This document shows positions 20,448-31,898 of a stretch of DNA of 64,000 bases, piece by piece. Within the stretch, counting starts at the first letter, position 1; each line of letters opens with the position of its first letter. The position numbers and the translations under genes are program-made. The stretch is taken from contig JASJFT010000049.1 in assembly GCA_030770425.1 (NCBI GenBank), forward strand, positions 62,001 through 126,000. Reading direction: 5' to 3'. The stretch comes from Darksidea phi (Eukaryota; Ascomycota; Dothideomycetes; Pleosporales; Lentitheciaceae). Under the pieces are notes generated by a model, which had not been told where the DNA came from, did not search any database, and saw nothing but the letters and a program-made list of their open reading frames with translations.

Positions 20448-22629
20448 ATGTCTTATACCCAACGCGAAACTCCGGTAAGCGCAGCGCGCAGCTCTCCAGT
20501 TGCAGCGTGAATCATAACTAACCACCTTGCAGATACTTGCGGAGCTCTGCACCTTCCTCGTCGAGGATGTCTACGGCGAACTTGCGGCGGTACGTGGGGA
20601 GAGCGGACATCTGCCTCAAAAGACCTCTTCATGGAAAACCCAGCATGGCGCAGGCTCTAATACTGAATAGCGCGTCTTCTCTGTACTTGCCCGCTTTGGA
20701 CGGCAGCGGCTCGTCGACGTTCTCCGCCTCTCCTACTTGAACAGGCGCCAAATTAGCTCTGGTCTCGTCATTCTTGTCCAGCAACATCTGGTGTCGCACT
20801 CCGCCGCCGAAGCGCACCCCACCTTCTATGAAATCGACTGGCAGCAATCGTACGCTCTGGTGCGATGCGGGAAGATCGCGAAGCTCGTCGAGGATCGCTT
20901 TGGCAAGCGAGAAGCTAACGTCGTCTCGAATCTGTTGACTCTAGGCCACACTCGTATCGCCGATTTTATAGACGCCTTCCGGCCAGACAGGGATAACGAC
21001 GCCGATTCGGATGATGGGATTGTCAATGGTGCGGGCATAAAACGGACTAGAAACGGCGCGCCAGTGAATGGAAGAACCGGAAAAGTCAACAGCACTGCCA
21101 CCAATGTATCTGCCGGGCTAGACGATGTGAAACCTGTACTCGAAGTTCTCGTGAACGGTGACAGTGCCTCGAACGGCGTCAACTCGGCGCAATCAAACGG
21201 AACTGCAAAAGAGGGCGATGGATCCATCCACTCCGCGAGGGACCTGTACGATATCATCCAAAATCTCATGGAACAAGGCTGGGTCATAAAAGTCGAAGAG
21301 GAACAGTATCTCTCTGCCGGAGACTACCACGAAATGGCACGACAGTCCGCGATTGCCGAGCGCTGCACCGGCCCTGAGCCCAATGGCTCTAAAGAGAAGG
21401 ACGATGTTGCTAGACTCACCGTTATAGAGAAACGGCGCATTCGCAATGCTTGGTTAGACAATCCGCGGCCCTTGGGGGGAAACCGCAAGACAAATGGCTC
21501 GGCCTACGGAGGGTCAAACAAGCGTGTCAAGCTCAACGGCGGGAACGATTGGTCGAGGAGTACAGAAAGCGGCTCAGCGTCCGCGGAGGATGAAGTCGTC
21601 ATCCGCATCAACCCAGAGAAGGTTGCTGTAGCAATGCGTACTGAGCAACTTGTTAGTCTCGTCGAGCAGCGTCTAGGCCCTATTACTGCTCGCATTTATA
21701 ACATCATGCTACAGTCGCTTGAGGATCGCATCCCTCGCTGCTTTGAAGAATGGGTATATCCTGTCCCACCCGGTCAAGCACATGGCATGGGTCCTGCCGA
21801 TGATGAAAATCTCTACATTTACCCTGACCGTATTGCCAAAAAAACCTACCATCTCGACATATGCGAAGGCTTGGACCCAAACGCTATTTGCCAGATCACA
21901 GGCAGGGCTCTAGTGAAGGATAAGGAAAAGACCGAGAACAAAATCCTCAATCAACCGGTAGATCCGTTGAAGCTCAGTTCTCATGAAAGAAAGATGTTAG
22001 TCGAAAAGCATATCGAACTCCTCACTCACGACCCCTTCCACTTCGCCACGTGGGTTGGGCGCGGGGCATGTCGCATCGACTTCGAGGAAATTGCGAAAGC
22101 CCTCATACAACATGAGCTCGAGAACACCATTTTGGCTAGAAAGGGGCCTTTAGGCGTCAAGCTGATCCGGGCGCTACGGAAGAAAGGCAAGCTGGATGAA
22201 CGCCAGACCTGTAACGCCATGATGCTGTCCGTGGCTGATATTCGAGGGATGGTTACCGACCTTACTGTCCAAGGCTTCATTCAGACTCAGGAAATCCCCA
22301 AAGTGGACCGTCGAGAATCGAAACACTCTTTGCACCTTATCTGGTACGACTGTCAACGCGCCCGCGAGAAGTTGTTACACGACACTTACAAAGGCATGGT
22401 CCGCATCATGCAACGTCTCACCTTTGAGCGTGAGAAAGTGCAACCGCTGCTCGCCAAAGCAGAGCGCACCGACGTCGTTGGCAACGAAGCGAAGTACCTG
22501 AACACAGATGAGCTGAATGCGCTGAGGAAATGGAAGGGAGTGCAGGAGAAGCTGCTACTGCAGCTATTTAGGGAGGATGATTTAGTGGCTACGTTGCGCG
22601 ATTTCGTGGGTCCTATGGTTTCAGTGTGA
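20448..22629 (+). CDS. RPC82: RNA polymerase III subunit RPC3 (Rpc82)
   Basis: Three exons, join(20448..20474,20533..20589,20671..22629), giving 680 residues. The spliced N-terminus reads MSYTQRETP|ILAELCTFLVEDVYGELAA|RVFSVLARFGRQRLVDV, the classic first winged-helix of Rpc82. The next blocks are LSYLNRRQISSGLVILVQQHL and YEIDWQQSYALVRCGKI. The middle (residues about 120-240) is a low-complexity Asn/Gly-rich insert. The later winged helices include SLVEQRLGPITARIYNIML and RKGPLGVKLIRALRK. In Pol III, Rpc82 forms the initiation subcomplex with Rpc34 and Rpc31. The two 5' exons are tiny, so automated starts at 20737 would lose about 50 residues. Confidence 0.9.
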
Positions 22630-22730
22630 CATTTTCCCGTCTGCACATTGATCTAGCACAAGGATTTGGCGGCGCACTTACAGATTTCGGTTTCCCTTGG
22701 TTTGTCCTTGAGCCCCGGAACAAAAAAGCA

Positions 22731-22945
22731 TTAGGTAGGGATCGCGATACCCCGAAAGCATGGGATGGAGTTCTTCTTCAACTCCCTCTGGAGTGTAGCA
22801 TCTAGGTACGAGTTTGACTGTGCAATATAAAACTCGTTTTGTTGGTCTACAATCTCCTCTCGGCGCTTCGCAACAAAGCAGATGACGCGCCTTCACATAC
22901 TTGGGGTCGGGAGCGAAGTCGGCAAAGCTGGTTCAAAGGGGAGTT
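22731..22945 (-). pseudogene. Frameshifted 3' fragment of an unidentified gene
   Basis: On the minus strand, an acceptor-like CAG near 22940 is followed by a protein-like frame ADFAPDPKYVKAR. Coding character then continues one base out of frame as CFVAKRREEIVDQQNEFYIA and SYLDATLQREL to the TAA at 22731-22733. The change occurs within about ten bases, so a one-base indel is the simplest explanation. The second part has strong coding character (charged, amphipathic helix pattern). I cannot name the family. Confidence 0.4.
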
Positions 22946-23248
22946 AGTACCTATTGTGTTATATGAAAGGCGCTGATATCTTGTATTGACGCCCTCCCTA
23001 GATCAGCTTTGCCAACCCCGCACCCCAAACTCTAGGGTATACACCAGGCGACTTCCCTCATCAGTCGACCAAATTCAAGTTAATATCTCTTCTTGCTACC
23101 TAGATACACTATGTAGTACTCGGGGACTGTTCGAACACCCCTGTCACCGAGATGACCCGCCCCACGACGGATCTGCACCTCGAGCCAACGCGCCCCGGAC
23201 GCCGAACTATACATCCACGACGATATGTATTTAGAGAGATGTCTACAG

Positions 23249-23815
23249 CCCAGTGGCAGATCCGCTAAGTGTCGTAGGTTCCGTTGTTGGCATCGTAGCT
23301 GCAGCCGCCAAAAGTATCCATTTCGCTCTTTGCTGTTACGGAGGCCGTGAATACGACAAGAGATCGGGTCGAAACCATCGCGAAGATATCAGTAGTACTT
23401 TCGGGATATTGTGGGTCATTCGATATTGCCTATTCTCAGCTAAGAAACCCGTTATTGATCAGGTTGGTTATAGAGATTTATTGCGCGACCTCATCCCAGG
23501 TCCTAATGGCACCTAAACGACCATATTCAATGCTACATCCCTCTCCGATATCAAGTCGGCCTTAGACCACTGTCAACCAATTTTCAGCAAAATCAGCAGA
23601 TATGTCAAACGAGGAACGAAGCACGTTAGAAGCATCGTCTCCAGCTCCAATGCTAAGATCGAGCTATCGCACTCTGAAAAGGTGAAATGGTCTTCCTTCA
23701 ACCCCAGTGCCAAGAGCTGCTTAATAGCCTCCCGGACTCCAAGAGCAATTTGTTGTTGATGGTGGCGGTGGCTAATTTGGCTGTTGCACAAAGAGCTGCA
23801 CCTGGGAGGACGATT
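23249..23815 (+). pseudogene. Broken N-terminal domain of a fungal STAND/NLR-type protein
   Basis: The segment starts with ADPLSVVGSVVGIVAAAAKS, the typical opening of fungal STAND proteins (the N-terminal helical domain that precedes NACHT or NB-ARC modules), but its first codon is GTG instead of ATG. The match then jumps frame to VTEAVNTTRDRVETIAK, and again to SDIKSALDHCQPIFSKI and SEKVKWS before decaying. At least two frame changes are needed to follow the domain. No NACHT, ankyrin or WD region follows. It is a dead fragment. Confidence 0.6.
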
Positions 23816-24030
23816 AACAGGAACGAGAAAATAGAGATACGGGCTATAATTGTGGGATTATAGAGAGCGGTTAAGAGGTTAATTTAGAAAGGTTATAGCC
23901 GACGTCAAGCGTTCCACTCTTTTCATGTGCAGTTGAAATTTCAGTGCTGGTCTTCAGATGTATGCAGTTTATCATTGAGTAGAAAAACTCTCCTACAATA
24001 GCATAGTTGCGTAATGCAGCTTTTCCTCAG

Positions 24031-24064
24031 GAAAGAAAAAAAAAAAAAAGAAAAAAAAAGAAAG
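24031..24064 (+). repeat. A-rich tract in AT-rich DNA
   Basis: A run of A residues interrupted by single Gs (A14-G-A9-type structure), followed by about 130 bases of strongly AT-rich sequence. It could be the tail of an old retroposon or simple-sequence expansion; no target duplication was identified. Confidence 0.5.
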
Positions 24065-24386
24065 GTTATAGTATTAATATTTAGCCGGAGGTAAAACTAT
24101 AGAGAATAATAAAGAAGAAGTAACTATAAGATTAATAGCTATACCTAAACGACCAGCCTACCTCGCTCTACTATAGGTTTTTACTCCTAATAGCGCGGGC
24201 GAAGACCCAGATGGGTAAATTGTGACGTAACGCCCTCCCAGGCGCTTGGGTTGTTGCTAGCCAACAGGACGCTGCTGACTACAGCTACGTGTTGAATAAT
24301 CATCCAGAACATGCCGAAGGCAAGTCTATGTGGAGTAGCTCTATCGCCGTCAGCTATATTTTTTTTACACTAAGGCATATTATTTC

Positions 24387-25441
24387 TCACCCTTGCCCGT
24401 ATGTGGATTGAATTTCGATCAAGAAGTAGATGAATCCGCCCATGAAGAAGATGATGGCCGCTCCTACAGTGGAACCGAAGCTATACTGTGACTCCAACAA
24501 GGACCTTAGGCGTGTTTTTGTGGGTTCAATGGGGAAGGAAGTACTGGGCTGGGGATTGCCCGAAGCGATGTTGCGATCTTGACCTGTACGACTGACAGGT
24601 TGTTCTATCCGGGTGTGGCCGGGGCCATGCCCTGGGAGGCGCGATGTAATTCTCTGCATATGGGTCCAAGCAGGCGTTTCGTCGAGATTGCCGATGAGTC
24701 CAGTGTAGAGAAGCCGAGCTTTATCCCGTGTCGTTATGTGCTTGTCTCGACACAGAAATTTAATCGTTCGAAAATCAAGGATTGCCTCGTAGATTCCAAA
24801 ATGAGCATCGGACCGGCAAGCGCGAGCACTATGGCAAGCCAGACGATTGTGTCGATTGCGACGATTAAAAAACCAGCCGTTATCTTCAGTGGTAGAAATA
24901 CCGCCTTAGACAAAACGCTTCCACTTCACGGGAATAGCGCGTCGGGCACTTGGAGTCTGCGGCGTCGCGGAATGCTGAGGTAGAAGACGATCGACGGAAG
25001 GATAAAAGGGACTAAAGGTTGGATCCAGAAACTGTACTTTTCGGGCGTAGATAATTCCTAGCCAGGACAATGCTCGTTACACCACGTGTAGGTCATCCAG
25101 ACCTGTGGCGGTGACCCTTGAGAACCATTGTAGCGCGCGCCACAGGGAAACTGATATCTTAGGAAGTCAGAAGCATGGCCGCGAAGATGCGTTTGACCGG
25201 GCCGAAAGTGAAGTTCACCGTCCACTATTTCCAAGGATACATTCACGGCAAGAAGGCAGCAGTGAGTGAAGTCTTGACCCCCTAGGTAAGGACTCCTGTC
25301 ACTTTCTGGGTCCTTCTCAAGCCCGGCCAGTTGATGTTCAAATATGTCTCCAAGAGAGCGGTAAGGCCCGACAGCATTTGCGCAGGATGAAAGAAGGAGG
25401 AAGAAAAAGATTTTGTGAAGGCAGTACTCAAAGCACCGCAT
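24387..25441 (-). pseudogene. Decayed gene for a secreted/multi-pass membrane protein family
   Basis: Minus strand. The ATG at 25441 opens a signal peptide (MRCFEYCLHKIFFFLLLSS, cleavage near CANA) and a Cys-containing domain ending QFPCGARYNGSQGSPPQV, then WCNEHCPG. A TAG stops this frame at 25058-25060, yet coding similarity continues in the same frame: PEKYSFWIQPLVPFILPSI, then SIPRRRRLQVPDALFP, a TGA, and KITAGFLIVAIDTIVWLAIV with GPML. The frame then slips to GIYEAILDFRTIKFL and continues to a last membrane span (VGAAIIFFMGGFIYFLIEI) ending at 24387. I recall a fungal family with this organisation but know no function. Stop changes are of the TGG-to-TAG type expected from RIP. Confidence 0.6.
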
Positions 25442-26384
25442 TGTTACGAGCCTAAGAATATAGAGTATGCTGGTGCTACCGATTTGTAGAGCTTTTATGA
25501 AGGGACATGGAATCGACTCCTTATGAAGTGAATTTATTTCTATCACCAGGCAACAAGGCGCTCCTCACCTTGGGTTTGCAAAGGCAGCACATTCTAAAGC
25601 CAATGGTAGAGTTTTTTATGAGATGGCTTTGCTAACATCCCTACGTCGTCTTTATGAAAGGAGCCGCGCGTCATTAAATAAAACTGCTCATAAGGCTGAT
25701 ATGCACGTCGTCGTATTCTAAGGAGGGGGGCCGTAAAAAAGGATAGGGCAAAACCTCTAGTGGGCTGCTTAGCATAGCGTCATCACAACCCACCTTCGTT
25801 AGATTGTACGATGGAATGCCTAACATTTTGCTGCCGGCTTCTTAGGGACGATTCCGTCATACTCTTGCCGCCACAGAAATTTTTGTCAGCCCTATCAAAC
25901 CCCGTTTCTTTCTTCGAGTTTGGACGGCCCCGTGCTGCGCAAGAGGCTGTGTCACGCTCTGTCTTGCTGTGTGTGACTCATGATATGCTCGTGCTTGGAT
26001 TGAATGCCTCCTTCGGGACGTAAGGAAGCCTTAGCTCACTCAGGTCTACCGCGTGTGTACCTTGCACTGCCATAAGGCTACGCCTTCCAAACCCCTATTG
26101 CAGCTCCGATTTGCTCCGCATCCAAATGCGAAGAAAGAGAGATGTTTGAGGACTAATCGCCAGCCACAACACACATGAAGCAGGGTTAACATGCGTTGTT
26201 AAAAGTAATCGTGATGTGATGTTATTTATGTGGAGTGGGGTTCAAATGGACAAGACACGTCTGATCAGTTGCGTGGACAAACATATAGCTTTTCTAACCA
26301 AACAAAATGCCGCAAGCTCCTCGAATTGGTTCCCAGACGTGGGTGGTGATTTTTACCCTACGCTCTGTGGGCTATGAATGGACA

Positions 26385-26585
26385 ATCATCTCGCATGCGC
26401 TACGCCCCAGGTTCGGGCCGTTGCCCTTGCCCTTGCAGTCGGGCGGTGACGCACCAGGCCTCGACTGCAATTCCCTTTAGGTCAACAACTTTTTGCATTT
26501 CAAGGTATTCGGCACGAAATACCTTTTTGTATCACCTTTTTGGGCAATCCCACGAGTTGACGACGCGATGGCTACTACTCCTCGG
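26385..26585 (+). repeat. Dispersed repeat, copy C (least mutated)
   Basis: About 200 bases homologous to the right half of the element at 3540-3900 in the same orientation, and to 1050-1140 in inverse orientation. Shared landmarks are TCGGGCCGTTGCCC, AAGGTATTCGG and the end GCTACTACT. The copy keeps C and G at most sites where copy B has T and A, so it is closest to the unmutated element. The outer end beyond GCTACTACT differs from the others. Confidence 0.7.
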
Positions 26586-27731
26586 TGGACAACCATCCCA
26601 CAAAATATGACAAATTGCTTACCCTCTGCCAACAAGAAGTTCTTCGACCCCAAATCAGGCTCAAAGAGGCTCATCCTCAACCTCCCGCTGCAGCATCTCA
26701 ACAATCTGTCGCCGTGCGGTCGCAAAGTGCAAATGTCCAGAGTGGCAGATAAGATGGTGAGGCTGGCCACAATGGACGAGAAAATAGGAGATGCCACGTG
26801 AGATTATCATAGAGGTTGCAGAGCGAAACGTTGACAAGAGGCTACCGTACTCTAACGGGCACAGATATTCCAGAAGCGGGAAATCGTAAAGAGGACAGCG
26901 CCACGCAAGATATCCTTCATAATGGCTACAGTGAGTCTCGTCTTATTTTTGCTGAGCGGGCAATGAGCGACCTTTAGGTTGCTGTGTTGGTATTTACTAA
27001 CGAGTCGTCAATAGAGAGCCCCATCGTATGAAGTATAGCAAGATCTCCGAAGAGGCGCACCCTCTTCGACCACCTGCGTCCACCACCGAAGACGTTTGAT
27101 AGCGTCACGTCCTGGGGCTGCAAGACTCAAAGAAGGGTATGAATAAGCTGGATGCACATTCAAATATATGGGAGAAGGCTTCAAAGGAATTCCAATCAAG
27201 TCGGACGAGGCCTCGATGGCTAGAGATCGGTCAGCTCATGAGAAGGGGACCTGTAGGCTACCTAGTGCATAATCTGCTCTGTGACCCATTCTGCGAGACG
27301 TGGTCGGCCGCTCACCATAGACACTATACGTAATTACGATATTTAGTATGTGTACAGTGTCCCTCGCAGCAGAGGGTCTTGTAGCTTGAGGTAAAATTGA
27401 TTGCGATGGCTGGCAGGACAGTCGGTAGCCGCAGCGATTGAAGAGCTAGTCGGTTCGCGGCTATGGTCGTTGTCGGTCGCTAGCTGTTAGAACTTTGTGC
27501 CTGCGCAAGTGACCCGGAACTTGCGTCGGCTCAGTGAGGAGAGCCCGCATGTGGCGACGGCGAGCGAAAAAGCTTGCGCCGCGGCGTTGAGCGCGGAATG
27601 ACCGCATGCTAGCCCGGGCGCAACATAATCGTAGCTCCGATAATATCTAGTACAATTTTCTCCCTCTCCACCTCCGTCCACTCCTCTCCCTCTCATCACC
27701 CAACCACTTTCTACCTCGTCTTACATCAACA

Positions 27732-29412
27732 ATGGCTTCCGCATTGCGATTGAGTAGGAGCGCTTTCCGCTCTACCCTTCCTTCGGTCGCTCCCTTGCGA
27801 TCCGCTGCCGTCTTCAATGGCTTCCGCAGCTACTCAACAGGAAAGACGCAGGTATGCATCTTTCGTCAATGGCTGTACAATCACATCTAACAGCTCGAAC
27901 TGCAGAGTCTGAAGGAGACCTTCGCTGAGAAGCTCCCCGGTGAGATTGAGAAGATCAAGAAGCTCCGAAAGTGCGCCTCCTCACCTCCGCATTCGCCGCA
28001 ACGCAACATTGACATCATACCAGAGAACATGGTAACAAGGTCGTCGGCGAGGTTACTCTGGACCAAATCTACGGTGGTGCCCGTGGCATCAAGTCACTCG
28101 TTTGGGAGGTCAGCGCCGTCGCCTCCGCTTTCCGCTGCCGATAAGCTTACAATCGCCAGGGTTCCGTCCTCGACTCCGAAGAGGGTATCCGCTTCCGTGG
28201 CAAGACAATCCCCGAATGCCAGCAGGTCCTCCCCAAGGCGCCTGGTGGCAGCGAGCCTCTTCCCGAGGGTACGTCAATACGAACTCATTGTCGTTGGGGG
28301 TATACTAATTCTTTTGCAGGTCTCTTCTGGCTTCTCTTGACCGGCGAGGTCCCATCCGAGCAACAGGTTCGCGATCTGTCTGCCGACTGGGCTGCCCGCT
28401 CCGATGTTCCCAAGTTCGTCGAGGAGCTTATCGACCGCTGCCCCAACGACCTCCACCCCATGGCTCAGTTCTCCCTCGCCGTCACTGCTCTCGAGCACGA
28501 GTCGAACTTTGCCAAGGCATATGCTAAGGGAATGCCCAAGTCGCAGTACTGGGAGCACACTTTCGAGGATTCCATGAACCTCATTGCTAAGCTCCCTACC
28601 ATTGCGGCTAAGATCTACCGTAACATCTACAAGGATGGCCGCGTACCTGCTATCCAGAAGGACAAGGACTACTCGTTCAACTTGGCCAACCAGCTCGGCT
28701 TCTCCGAGAACAAAGACTTTGTTGAGTTGATGAGGTTGTACCTCACTATCCACACCGACCACGAGGGTGGCAATGTCAGCGCCCACACCACCCACTTGGT
28801 TGGCAGTGCTCTCAGCTCGCCTTATCTGTCTCTAGCTGCTGGTCTCAATGGTCTCGCTGGACCTCTCCACGGATTGTAAGTGACACTGACTCGGATACGG
28901 GTGCATGGCTAATACATCACAGGGCTAACCAGGAGGTGCTCGTTTGGCTCCAGAGGATGAAGAAGGCTATTGGCAATGACCTTAGCGACCAGGCCATCAA
29001 GGATTATCTCTGGTCCACCCTCAAGGCCGGCCAGGTCGTCCCTGGTTATGGCCATGCTGTCCTCCGCAAGACGGATCCCCGCTACGTCTCCCAGCGCGAA
29101 TTTGCCCAGAAGCACCTGCCCGACGATCCCATGTTCAAGCTCGTCAGCCAGGTCTACAAGATTGCCCCCGGTGTCCTCACTGAGCACGGCAAGACCAAGA
29201 ACCCCTACCCCAACGTCGACGCCCACTCCGGTGTCCTCCTCCAGTACTACGGCCTCACCGAGCAAGGCTACTACACTGTGCTCTTCGGTGTGTCTCGCGC
29301 GCTCGGTGTCCTTCCCCAGCTCATCATCGACCGTGCCGTCGGCGCTCCGATCGAGCGACCCAAGTCATTTAGCACTGAGGCCTATGCCAAGCTTGTTGGC
29401 GCTACCCTATAA
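27732..29412 (+). CDS. CIT1: Citrate synthase, mitochondrial
   Basis: Six exons, join(27732..27851,27906..27970,28024..28108,28160..28268,28320..28875,28923..29412), giving 474 residues. It condenses acetyl-CoA with oxaloacetate in the TCA cycle. The first 35 residues ([20 protein letters not shown] and on) are a mitochondrial presequence ending near RSYSTGK. Active-site histidines are in [15 protein letters not shown] and in the citrate synthase signature [13 protein letters not shown], which carries the conserved Asp as well. The C-terminus KLVGATL lacks a peroxisomal SKL-type signal, so this is the mitochondrial isoform rather than methylcitrate or peroxisomal citrate synthase, although methylcitrate synthase cannot be fully excluded by eye. 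The next gene in the same direction is the citrate carrier YHM2. Confidence 0.93.
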
Positions 29413-30454
29413 GCTGATTGTGCGGATCTGGAGTAGAATCGAGCGATGGGAGGTAGCTCAACCTGGAAACTTTCTGTGTACCAACTAGATTAGGGCATGT
29501 AGGGATAGCGATTTCGGTTTCGGTGTATTAGCAAGCATCTGAGCTTTTATTCGTCTGAATTGGTTTGCTGTAGGAGTACCCTGTAGGAGTACCCTGTAGT
29601 CACCCGCTGGGCACAATCTCACGCCCGAAAATTTTCTCATCTTGACTCTCTCCCGAGCAATCGGTGATTTGCGATCTGTGTCCACCACGATATCAACCAC
29701 TCTGCAAATCGACTTGACAACTTGATGGGTACTCGCTCCCGCGGTTGCATAATTTGGCCCAAGGTTCAGCAATTGACGGCGCATTCGGTTGCCGAGTGCT
29801 CGGGCGGGATGGCTTGCGCTGTGGCTTGTGCACAAATTGCGGCTGCAAGTCGACGAAAAGTAATCGGGTCTCACCAAAAGTCCGGTGGCGGTGAGGAGCC
29901 GGATTACTGACGGACAGAGATGAGGATGACAGTCGGTGCGACCATGGCTGTTGGGGCTTTGATTGAGCTGTTGGCGGAGAGCTCAACAAGGACCCGGACG
30001 GGCCGTCCTGGCGCTAGGGCTCCTCATCGCTCGCTGAGAAGGCGCAGTGTATGATGGTTGTGCGGGCGTGTATTGTCTGCTGGAGGTGACCAGGCTCGGC
30101 ATCCTAATTAATTATTGAGAATCGCAAAAGTGAAAGCTGCAACGTCTCGGGGATTGATATTGATAGCGGGCGACCTCGGCTGCGCTCTCCGAACGCGCCT
30201 AGAACTCCGGACCTTAGCGTCATCACCAGCCGCTCCCAAAAGCATGTGCACAGGCACCGCGCGGGCCTCTTCTCAGCTCGACGCTAATCTTCTTACTTTC
30301 CTCTCGCGAGCTTCGATATCCTTTTCCGCATCCCTTTCCTTGTCGCCTCTGCCTGTGAAGCTTTTCCACTCCCTGATATCCTCCAAGTTCTCCAGCGAAC
30401 GACGCGCCCTCTTGCCTCGGTCCGGCCCCCCTAATCGACAAGCTATCCCCAGAG
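29413..30454. other. Intergenic region CIT1 - YHM2
   Basis: About 1.04 kb. A short direct duplication (TGTAGGAGTACCC twice in tandem) lies at about 29571-29598. The last 200 bases are pyrimidine-rich and serve as the YHM2 promoter. No gene recognised. Confidence 0.45.
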
Positions 30455-31898
30455 ATGAGCACGCCTACGATTGCTGGCCTTCCGGCACCGCCTGCGAGAG
30501 TCGAGAAAAAGCCAGGCAAGTCATTGGACTGTAACTGTTGGATATCTGCTAATTGTAGTGGGCAGTGAAATTCTCCAACCTGCTCCGTAAGTTGGGTCAT
30601 TTGGGGATTGGAAGCAAGGGAATGGATGCTGACCGTGGTGTTTTCGCTTGCAGTGGGCGCTGGACTCAACATGTTCGAGTAAGCAGCCAAATTATGGGCC
30701 TGTACGCAAAGACAATTGCTGATGCGTGATCGCTACAGAGTGACTACTCTCGGCCAACCGCTCGAAGTAAGCAGACCACCACCATGAAGATGAACAGACA
30801 AATGCTAACCTCTACCTTTAGGTCGTGAAAACTAGTGAATCTCCCCGGAACTAATACTTCCAAGGCATTTGCTAACTGTGTCCCATAGCCATGGCGAAAG
30901 TGCCCTTTTGGATTAGTTAATCCGCTCTTGCTAACTATCAAACAGTGCCAACAGGTCCGACGGCTTTAGCGGTGCTATCGGGCGCATCTGGGCGCGTGGT
31001 GGTGTCCTTGGATGTGAGTTTTGACCCCACAACAGTTAGGTTACGCACGGTAGAGCGGTGAGGCTTTGGGGGTATTGGCAATGTTCTAGAGGAACGAGGG
31101 CTGATACGTGTTTTCTACAGTCTACCAAGGTCTCATCCCCTGGGCCTGGATCGAGGCATCCACCAAGGGCGCCGTCCTCCTCTTCGTCGCCTCCGAAGCC
31201 GAATTCTACGCTAAAAGCTACGGCGCCCCGAACTTTGTTGCTGGTATCTCGGGCGGTATGGTCGGTGGTCTGGCACAGGCATACGCGACCATGGGCTTCT
31301 GCACTTGCATGAAGACGGTCGAGATCACGAAACACAAGGTCGCGGCGGCTGGTATGAAGCCTCCTGGGACCATGGAGACATTCATGGACATTTGGCGCCG
31401 CGAGGGCATCCGTGGTATCAATCGCGGTGTGAACGCAGTTGCGGTTCGCCAGGTCACCAACTGGGGCTCGCGCTTCGGTCTCTCCCGTGTCGCGGAGAAT
31501 GGTATCAGGAAGGTTACGGGAAAGGAGCATGGTGAGAAGCTTAGCGTTGTGGAGAAGATCACTGCATCTGCACTTGGTGGTGGGCTGAGTGCTTGGAACC
31601 AGCCTATCGAGGTCATCCGTGTTGAGATGCAGTCCAAGACCGTGGACCCGAACCGCCCGAAGAATTTGACGGTTGGCAAGGCGGCGAAGTACATTTATTC
31701 GAACAACGGTATCAAAGGTTTGTACCGTGGCGTTGCTCCTAGAATTGGGCTTGGCGTTTGGCAGACGGTTTGCATGGTTGCTTTGGGTGATGTGTAAGTC
31801 CATTCGCCGCTCGCATACGACGCATGTGCTAACATCGAGATAGTGCCAAGGAAGCTGTGGAGAAGCTCACCGGCGACAAGGTCACGGCGAAGCATTAG
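30455..31898 (+). CDS. YHM2: Mitochondrial citrate/oxoglutarate carrier Yhm2
   Basis: Nine exons, join(30455..30515,30566..30586,30654..30678,30739..30766,30822..30834,30889..30895,30946..31013,31121..31793,31844..31898), giving 316 residues if spliced as shown. The product matches Yhm2, the inner-membrane antiporter exporting citrate for oxoglutarate: KKPVKFSNLLLGAGLNMFE, then TLGQPLEVVKTTMAANR, GFYQGLIPWAWIEASTKGA, GFCTCMKTVEITKH and the last repeat GLYRGVAPRIGLGVWQ. Two introns are non-canonical: the first begins GC (AG|GCAAGT), and the one after the 7-nt exon 30889-30895 begins GA (GGC|GAAAGT), although it has a perfect GCTAAC branch site and CAG acceptor. The only GT nearby gives a premature stop. 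The protein itself is strongly conserved, so the gene is probably functional. Confidence 0.9.

Larger units (their letters stand above)
22630..27731. other. Gene-poor accessory region
   Basis: About 5.1 kb between RPC82 and citrate synthase without an intact gene. It holds the decayed pieces listed separately (22731, 23249, 24387), an A-rich tract, AT-rich DNA at about 23830-24200, repeat copy C at about 26385-26585, and unassigned sequence at 25550-26300 and 26800-27500. The last 230 bases are GC-rich, then pyrimidine-rich, and probably form the CIT1 promoter. Confidence 0.55.

Noticed and set aside
26493..26801. Opposing 102- and 106-codon frames at repeat copy C
   Set aside because: The 5' part overlaps the non-coding repeat and neither frame resembles a transposase or other known protein.
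30223..30690. 155-codon minus frame over the YHM2 5' region
   Set aside because: Overlaps several well-supported YHM2 exons on the other strand and shows no family.
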